DNA from: Methylomicrobium sp.
Lineage (GTDB): Bacteria; Pseudomonadota; Gammaproteobacteria; Methylococcales; Methylomonadaceae
Direction of reading: 5' to 3'
NCBI GenBank assembly: GCA_007135635.1
Contig: SLIO01000150.1
Coordinates: forward strand, 1-7,410
Length of the DNA stretch: 7,410 bases
The stretch's first letter is position 1; the number at the start of each line of letters is the position of its first letter. This document shows, piece after piece, positions 4,879 through 7,410 of the stretch. A program made the position numbers and the translations under genes. Under the pieces are notes generated by a model, which had not been told where the DNA came from, ran no database searches, and saw nothing but the letters and a program-made list of their open reading frames with translations.

Positions 4879-5768
4879 GCGGTGTGTTTATTTGTTATCG
4901 CCGCGATGACCGGCCCGGTTTCGCCGCCCGGCTGGCCGAGGGCCTTGAGCGCGTATTCGGTGCCAAAAGGGTATTCCGCGATGTCGAGGACATCGCGCCG
5001 GGAACGGATTTTGAGGCAGTTATCGTCGAACGGCTACGTGAAGTGGATGTGGTGCTGGCGGTGATCGGACCAGGCTGGCTCAACTCCGGTTACGAGGGAA
5101 GGCGGCGCCTTGATGACCCCGATGATTTCGTAAGGATGGAACTTATTACTGCCCTGGAAGCGGGAAAACCGGTTTGGCCGGTGCTGGTCGGAGGCGCCTC
5201 CTTACCGCTTGCGGATACGCTGCCTGAAGACTTGCAGCCTTTGGTACGGCGCCAAGCTATCGTGCTCAGTGATACCGGTTGGCGCGACGATGTCGCGCGC
5301 CTAATACATGCTTTGCGGCCTCTAGTGAAAGTGCCGGCCGGAAGGCGGCGATTTTTATTGGCACTCGGCGGTGTTTCGGCACTGGCCGTCATCGCAATCG
5401 TGTGGCGGACGATTGGCCTGCAACGGTCTACTATGAACTTTGAACTTGTTGGTAAATGGCAGGCTCAGGTGGTTTACGGTTGGGGGGATCGCTACACGGA
5501 ATACATCGAGTTCAATGTCGTCGGCAGAGCTATTCATGGGACGGCGAGCTTTCTTGGTGTGCCGCGTATCATTGAGGAGGGCGCCATAGCCGACAACGGT
5601 AACATCTTCTTCGTGACTCGGAGCGAGGCTGAAGCCGGCGGCGAACGCCGGCGACTCACCCATCGCTATCGAGGAAGCTTTGAGGGCGGTCGTCTGCTGC
5701 TGATACTGGAGAGTATTAACGGTTTCGGCGCATACTACCCGGTAAAAATAGAAGCTGAGCGCCAATAG
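4875..5768 (+). CDS. TIR-domain protein with one transmembrane helix and a beta-rich C-terminal domain
   Basis: A 297-residue protein from the ATG at 4875. A TTG 18 bases upstream is possible, but the TIR fold starts right at MSGVFICYRRDD. Residues 3 to about 150 form a bacterial TIR domain: strand A GVFICYRRDD, the FRDVEDIAPGTDF loop (34-46), VVLAVIGPGWL, and FVRMELITALEAGKP, whose Glu89 aligns with the catalytic glutamate of NAD-cleaving TIR proteins such as SARM1. An Arg-rich stretch and a hydrophobic helix (about 160-177, FLLALGGVSALAVIAIVW) follow. The arginines on the TIR side predict a cytoplasmic TIR and a periplasmic C-terminus. Residues 188-297 look beta-rich, with KW at the start and GTASFLGVPR in the middle, as in domains I recall from other bacterial TIR proteins. 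NADase or signalling activity, perhaps in phage defence, is inference. The gene is visibly more GC-rich than its surroundings. Confidence 0.85.
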   Translation: MSGVFICYRRDDRPGFAARLAEGLERVFGAKRVFRDVEDIAPGTDFEAVIVERLREVDVVLAVIGPGWLNSGYEGRRRLDDPDDFVRMELITALEAGKPVWPVLVGGASLPLADTLPEDLQPLVRRQAIVLSDTGWRDDVARLIHALRPLVKVPAGRRRFLLALGGVSALAVIAIVWRTIGLQRSTMNFELVGKWQAQVVYGWGDRYTEYIEFNVVGRAIHGTASFLGVPRIIEEGAIADNGNIFFVTRSEAEAGGERRRLTHRYRGSFEGGRLLLILESINGFGAYYPVKIEAERQ

Positions 5769-5882
5769 GCGGCCACCGGTTTACAGCAAATAGCAGGGTC
5801 GTAGAACTAAAACATCGGCCATAATTTCATTTATTCCGATTCCGATTGTTATTATTGATCGGCTTGTTCCTTTTTTTTCACA

Positions 5883-6740
5883 ATGATTATGCAAACTCAT
5901 AAGCACTCAACGACCAATAAAACATTGTTCATCGGCTTGATCACTACGCTAGCGGGGATCGGTTTGGCTGTCTATTTTTTCATCGACCGGGAAGTTTTTG
6001 ACCCTGCACAAGAAGTCGCGCCCGAAACGATTAGTCGCTTTTCGAAACCGGATCCTTCCGCCGCTTTGAAAGGATTGTTCGGTAGCGAATTTTCGGGCGA
6101 ACCGATTAAAACCAAATCCGGGGAACGGGTCGGCTTTTGGTTCGAGCAAAGTTTCGCGATCGACGGTCATGATTATCATGTGATATTCAGCAAGGGGCAG
6201 AAACTCGACGCGGAAACGGGTGCGCCGCTGGATAGTCATGTGCAAGGCGTCAAGGTCGGGGCGGTAACTTACCGGTTAGATTCGGACGGCTGGCGCGCAA
6301 TCGGCAAGCAAACCGGAATCGGGGAAATCGGTTCCTGGGGCGAAGCGCCCGATATTAAACAGGCGGAAATTCTGATTTTATCGCCGGAACGGATCGCTTT
6401 CATGCTCGACTTCGGCTACGGCATGGGTGGTTATTTCGATGACGGCAAGGTGCTGTTCGGCTTCGACGGTACGAGTTGGGTCGATTTAGGTTTTGTGCAG
6501 ACCGGAGGCAATAATGCCGGGGCCTGCGACGATGAACCGCTGCCTTCCGGGATTACAATTCCCTGTTGGGCTTATACCGGCGATATTTCAGTATTAGCAG
6601 ACATTCATCGCGGCTATCCGGATTTATTGGTCACGCGAACCGGCACGCGAAGCGGCGACGAGCAGCACCCGGTTAAAGCGGTCGAAAACACAGTGTACCG
6701 TTTTGACGGCAATAAATATGCGGATACGGGTAGCGAATGA
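5883..6740 (+). CDS. Uncharacterised single-pass membrane protein with a large extracytoplasmic domain
   Basis: A 285-residue protein I do not recognise. After a short polar N-terminus with several His and Lys residues, residues 14-34 (TLFIGLITTLAGIGLAVYFFI) form one hydrophobic helix, an uncleaved anchor or signal sequence. The rest is hydrophilic, rich in Gly, Asp and aromatic residues and probably beta-rich. It contains repeated-looking turns (FDGTSWVDLG, FDGNKYADTG), an FGYGMGGYFDDGKVLFGFDG stretch, and two cysteines (Cys215, Cys228) that could form a periplasmic disulfide. No lipobox is seen. The start is uncertain: the ATGs at 5883 and 5889 both lack a Shine-Dalgarno and follow a T-tract. 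The gene lies 114 bases after the TIR gene in the same direction; a shared transcript is possible but no operon signal is clear. It is followed by the terminator at 6819-6845. Confidence 0.75.
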   Translation: MIMQTHKHSTTNKTLFIGLITTLAGIGLAVYFFIDREVFDPAQEVAPETISRFSKPDPSAALKGLFGSEFSGEPIKTKSGERVGFWFEQSFAIDGHDYHVIFSKGQKLDAETGAPLDSHVQGVKVGAVTYRLDSDGWRAIGKQTGIGEIGSWGEAPDIKQAEILILSPERIAFMLDFGYGMGGYFDDGKVLFGFDGTSWVDLGFVQTGGNNAGACDDEPLPSGITIPCWAYTGDISVLADIHRGYPDLLVTRTGTRSGDEQHPVKAVENTVYRFDGNKYADTGSE

Positions 6741-6778
6741 GCTTAACGAAATTTTTACCGAAGGTGTCGAGGATACTC

Positions 6779-6847
6779 ATGCTGTTCGCTTGTGGACGCA
6801 ACGGGAATAAACTTGGCACGCTCGAGCGAAATGAGCGGGTTTTTTAG
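6779..6847 (+). CDS. Possible 22-residue mini-ORF ahead of the terminator (doubtful)
   Basis: ATG at 6779 is preceded by GAGG/AGGA five to six bases upstream, a better ribosome-binding site than any other + strand start here. The frame MLFACGRNGNKLGTLERNERVF ends at the TAG 6845-6847, inside the terminator's T-tract. Overlap with the terminator hairpin argues that it is either chance or, less likely, a leader-type peptide. The product has no recognisable features. Confidence 0.15.
   Translation: MLFACGRNGNKLGTLERNERVF
6819..6845 (+). terminator. Rho-independent terminator downstream of the 5883-6740 gene
   Basis: CGCTC (6819-6823) pairs with GAGCG (6833-6837) around a 9-base loop, followed by GG and six Ts (6840-6845). 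It lies 79 bases after the stop codon of the membrane-protein gene. Confidence 0.6.
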
Positions 6848-7311
6848 TAAAAATAAGAACTTTCATGTTTAAGAGAAAAACATTCAGCTAAATTGATTAG
6901 ACTCTGGGTGCCGAAACATAGACAAGGCAGGTTGCGAAATAAGAAAAATAAAAAAGGCGATTTGAGTTATTGTTCAAAAGAATAATAATTCTTTATTCCG
7001 GTCCTGAACCTATTCCTGCTATTCGGCGAAGCACTATACGATCAATTAGCAGGAACTGGTCTGCGTCAATTGATTAGTCTTCGTGCAAAGGTCCCGCAAC
7101 CCATGAAAATGTCTTAAATTTTTTCCAGCCACCGTAAGGACAAGAGTCGTTTCCTCGATGCCGCACTGGACATCAGGAATGCCCCGAGCTCATTCATTTC
7201 GTCGGAGTTAAGGGGCTAAAAAGATTGCATTATTTATTCAAAAGCAGCCTATTTTTAATAAAAAATGAAATATCACAACCAAACAGAAAAAAACATACAC
7301 ACCTAAAATCG
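6848..7311. other. AT-rich gap without a convincing gene; small inverted repeats and possible decayed coding fragments
   Basis: I find no complete gene here. Visible structures are an AT hairpin AAAGAAT-AATA-ATTCTTT (6977-6994), a perfect 9-bp inverted repeat TTCCTGCTA/TAGCAGGAA (7013-7021 and 7047-7055), and a hairpin with GCCCC (7181-7185) and GGGGC (7212-7216) arms that lacks a T-tract. AATTGATTAG occurs at 6891-6900 and 7068-7077. A + frame at 6989-7117 (IPVLNLFLLFGEALYDQLAG...) and a - frame at 7114-7215 (SDEMNELGAFLMSSAAS...) read like protein but are short and lack starts or continuation, so they may be remnants of decayed genes. The sequence from 7220 to 7311 is very AT-rich and may hold regulatory sites that I cannot identify. 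Confidence 0.5.
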
Positions 7312-7410
7312 TCATCGTGCAGGCCTTCGAGTCTCACGGAACCAACTCCGGTATTGTTCCATTTTCGCGCGCTGATCTTTCGGCGCCTGACGGTGGCAGG
7401 TTGAATATTC
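7312..7410 (-). CDS. C-terminal end of a gene entering from the right edge (partial, unidentified)
   Basis: Reading leftward from the window edge, the frame starting at 7410 is open for 32 codons and stops at TGA 7314-7312. It reads EYSTCHRQAPKDQRAKMEQY and then RSWFRETRRPAR. The basic, charged C-terminal tail and the drop from mixed-composition sequence to AT-rich sequence just after the stop support a real gene end. A second - strand frame is also open further into AT-rich sequence and codes for a much less protein-like peptide. No function can be assigned from this fragment. Confidence 0.4.
   Translation of the reverse strand, partial: EYSTCHRQAPKDQRAKMEQYRSWFRETRRPAR

Noticed and set aside
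4882..5765. Alternative frames on both strands within the TIR gene
   Set aside because: They are Arg/Ser-rich shadow translations of a GC-rich gene with a clear TIR domain in the chosen frame.
5797..5882. Promoter for the 5883-6740 gene
   Set aside because: CATAAT at about 5820 resembles a -10 box but no -35 box lies at suitable spacing, so it is not reported as a feature.
5949..6245. 98-residue - strand frame inside the 5883-6740 gene
   Set aside because: It is antisense to a longer frame with a clean N-terminal membrane anchor, and no domain is visible in it.
6891..7077. AATTGATTAG direct repeat as insertion-element flanks
   Set aside because: Ten bases repeated once within AT-rich sequence is within chance, and nothing between the copies resembles an element.
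7181..7216. GCCCC/GGGGC hairpin as a terminator
   Set aside because: The paired arms are interrupted and no T-tract follows on either strand at the right place.

Overview
The window looks like an accessory stretch of a Gram-negative, probably gammaproteobacterial, chromosome. The evidence is the C-terminus of a TonB-dependent-receptor-like outer-membrane protein at the left edge and a REP-associated HUH transposase of a type common in Gammaproteobacteria. A methanotroph-like (Methylococcales) host is a guess from overall feel, not something the sequence proves.

Layout. At 1-86 a TonB-receptor-like gene ends on the + strand and is followed by a plausible intrinsic terminator. A saccharopine-dehydrogenase-family oxidoreductase (235-1596, -) has a good sigma70-type promoter at 1635-1663 with a perfect palindrome in its spacer. 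Positions 1698-4631 form a mobile-element-dominated block. It holds a 290-bp internally deleted transposon copy (1698-1987), a large membrane-embedded alpha/beta-hydrolase gene (2016-3665, -), and a full-length 921-bp copy of the same transposon (3711-4631) carrying an intact 281-aa HUH/Y1 (RAYT-type) transposase. Both copies lie in the same orientation and share 24-bp terminal inverted repeats. The short copy equals the long one minus exactly 631 bp, with the break at a 5-bp repeat. The hydrolase gene has only a few bases of its own flank on either side, and its best promoter candidate uses a duplicated transposon-end motif as the -35 box.

To the right are two membrane-anchored proteins on the + strand. 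The first (4875-5768) is a TIR-domain protein with the NADase-type glutamate, one transmembrane helix and a beta-rich C-terminal domain predicted to be periplasmic. This is the best candidate for a defence or stress-signalling effector. The second (5883-6740) is an unrecognised single-pass membrane protein with a large extracytoplasmic part, followed by a rho-independent terminator at 6819-6845. Positions 6848-7311 hold no convincing gene, only AT-rich sequence, small inverted repeats and possible decayed coding fragments. A - strand reading frame enters from the right edge and stops at 7312.

The strongest findings are the parent/deletion-derivative transposon pair, the repeated flank-plus-TGACCCC structure at the element ends, and the membrane-anchored TIR protein. 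No RNA genes, CRISPR arrays or phage genes were seen.
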